From Sphingomonas sp. RIT328 (lineage in GTDB: Bacteria; Pseudomonadota; Alphaproteobacteria; Sphingomonadales; Sphingomonadaceae): 64,000 bases of DNA. The DNA is taken from the NCBI RefSeq assembly GCF_000632225.1, contig NZ_JFYV01000012.1:124001-188000 (forward strand). Direction: 5' to 3'. The first letter of the stretch is position 1, and each line of letters begins with the position of its first letter. The position numbers and the translations under genes were made by a program. The notes below the pieces were generated by a model that saw only the letters and a program-made list of their open reading frames with translations, did no database searches and had not been told where the DNA came from. Shown here piece by piece: positions 63,886 through 64,000 of this stretch.

Positions 63886-64000
63886 TCAGTCGGCGGTCGC
63901 GTCCGCGATCGCCTCGACCGCCGCCGCATCATCGAAGCGGCGAATCACATCGAGCGTCCCGTCGGCGCGCGTCCGTGCGAGCAGCACGACGAATTCGGCA
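63886..64000 (-). CDS. 3' end of an unidentified gene, cut by the window edge
   Basis: On the minus strand a frame open from the window edge ends at a TGA (63888-63886). The visible 37 residues read AEFVVLLARTRADGTLDVIR then RFDDAAAVEAIADATAD. High third-position GC supports coding. It lies 91 bp upstream of the dehydrogenase gene on the same strand. Too little is visible to name it. Confidence 0.5.
   Translation of the reverse strand, partial: AEFVVLLARTRADGTLDVIRRFDDAAAVEAIADATAD

Overview
The window is chromosomal DNA of a high-GC alphaproteobacterium, most likely Sphingomonas or a close relative in the Sphingomonadales. The grounds are gene order and gene content: a DAP-type division and cell-wall (dcw) cluster, a PhyR-NepR-EcfG general stress response (GSR) locus with an adjacent PhyP-like kinase homologue, a Rieske/cytochrome b/c1 operon, a very large NAD-glutamate dehydrogenase, and sphingomonad-style dispersed intergenic palindromes. 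I see no phage, transposase, CRISPR array, rRNA or tRNA, and base composition looks even throughout. It reads as ordinary core chromosome with a few uncharacterised small genes.

Region 1 (1-20.8 kb): murE-murF-mraY-murD-ftsW-murG-murC-[66-aa ORF]-murB-ddl-ftsQ-ftsA, then ftsZ after a 112-bp gap. From murF onward almost every start overlaps the previous stop (ATGA, GTGA or TAATG), so this is one translationally coupled operon making the peptidoglycan precursor and the divisome. It is followed by a large exported TPR/SPOR protein, a dGTPase homologue, argS and a second, membrane-anchored SPOR protein.

Region 2 (21-25 kb): nagZ, scpA, scpB and tatABC (muropeptide recycling, chromosome condensation, twin-arginine export).

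Region 3 (25-29.7 kb): an entericidin-like lipoprotein, two G-tract hairpins, a PhyP-like HisKA_2 protein with a degenerate ATPase domain, nepR (TTG start), divergent phyR, a 45-aa membrane peptide and ecfG. GGAAC-N16/17-CGTT-type promoters lie upstream of nepR, the entericidin gene and, 15 kb away, a Gly/Tyr-rich lipoprotein gene. This suggests local members of the stress regulon.

Region 4 (29.7-41 kb): argD, argF, hslO, queC, queE, exported proteins, lipB, two coupled membrane proteins, a GNAT protein, hemF, a VirJ/AcvB-like serine hydrolase and trmL. Two copies of one dispersed imperfect palindrome (about 28.5 and 34.4 kb) fall in gene-free stretches.

Region 5 (41-54 kb): petABC, apt, the stress-promoter lipoprotein, MaoC, an NPP-type phosphodiesterase, ychF, a TRIC-type channel, a GNAT protein, sppA, a family 2 glycosyltransferase and a ribbon-helix-helix protein.

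Region 6 (54-64 kb): an iron-uptake operon (TonB-dependent siderophore receptor, Sel1-repeat protein, PiuC-like Fe(II) dioxygenase, PepSY protein) convergent with the 1534-aa NAD-glutamate dehydrogenase. The 3' end of one more minus-strand gene runs off the right edge.
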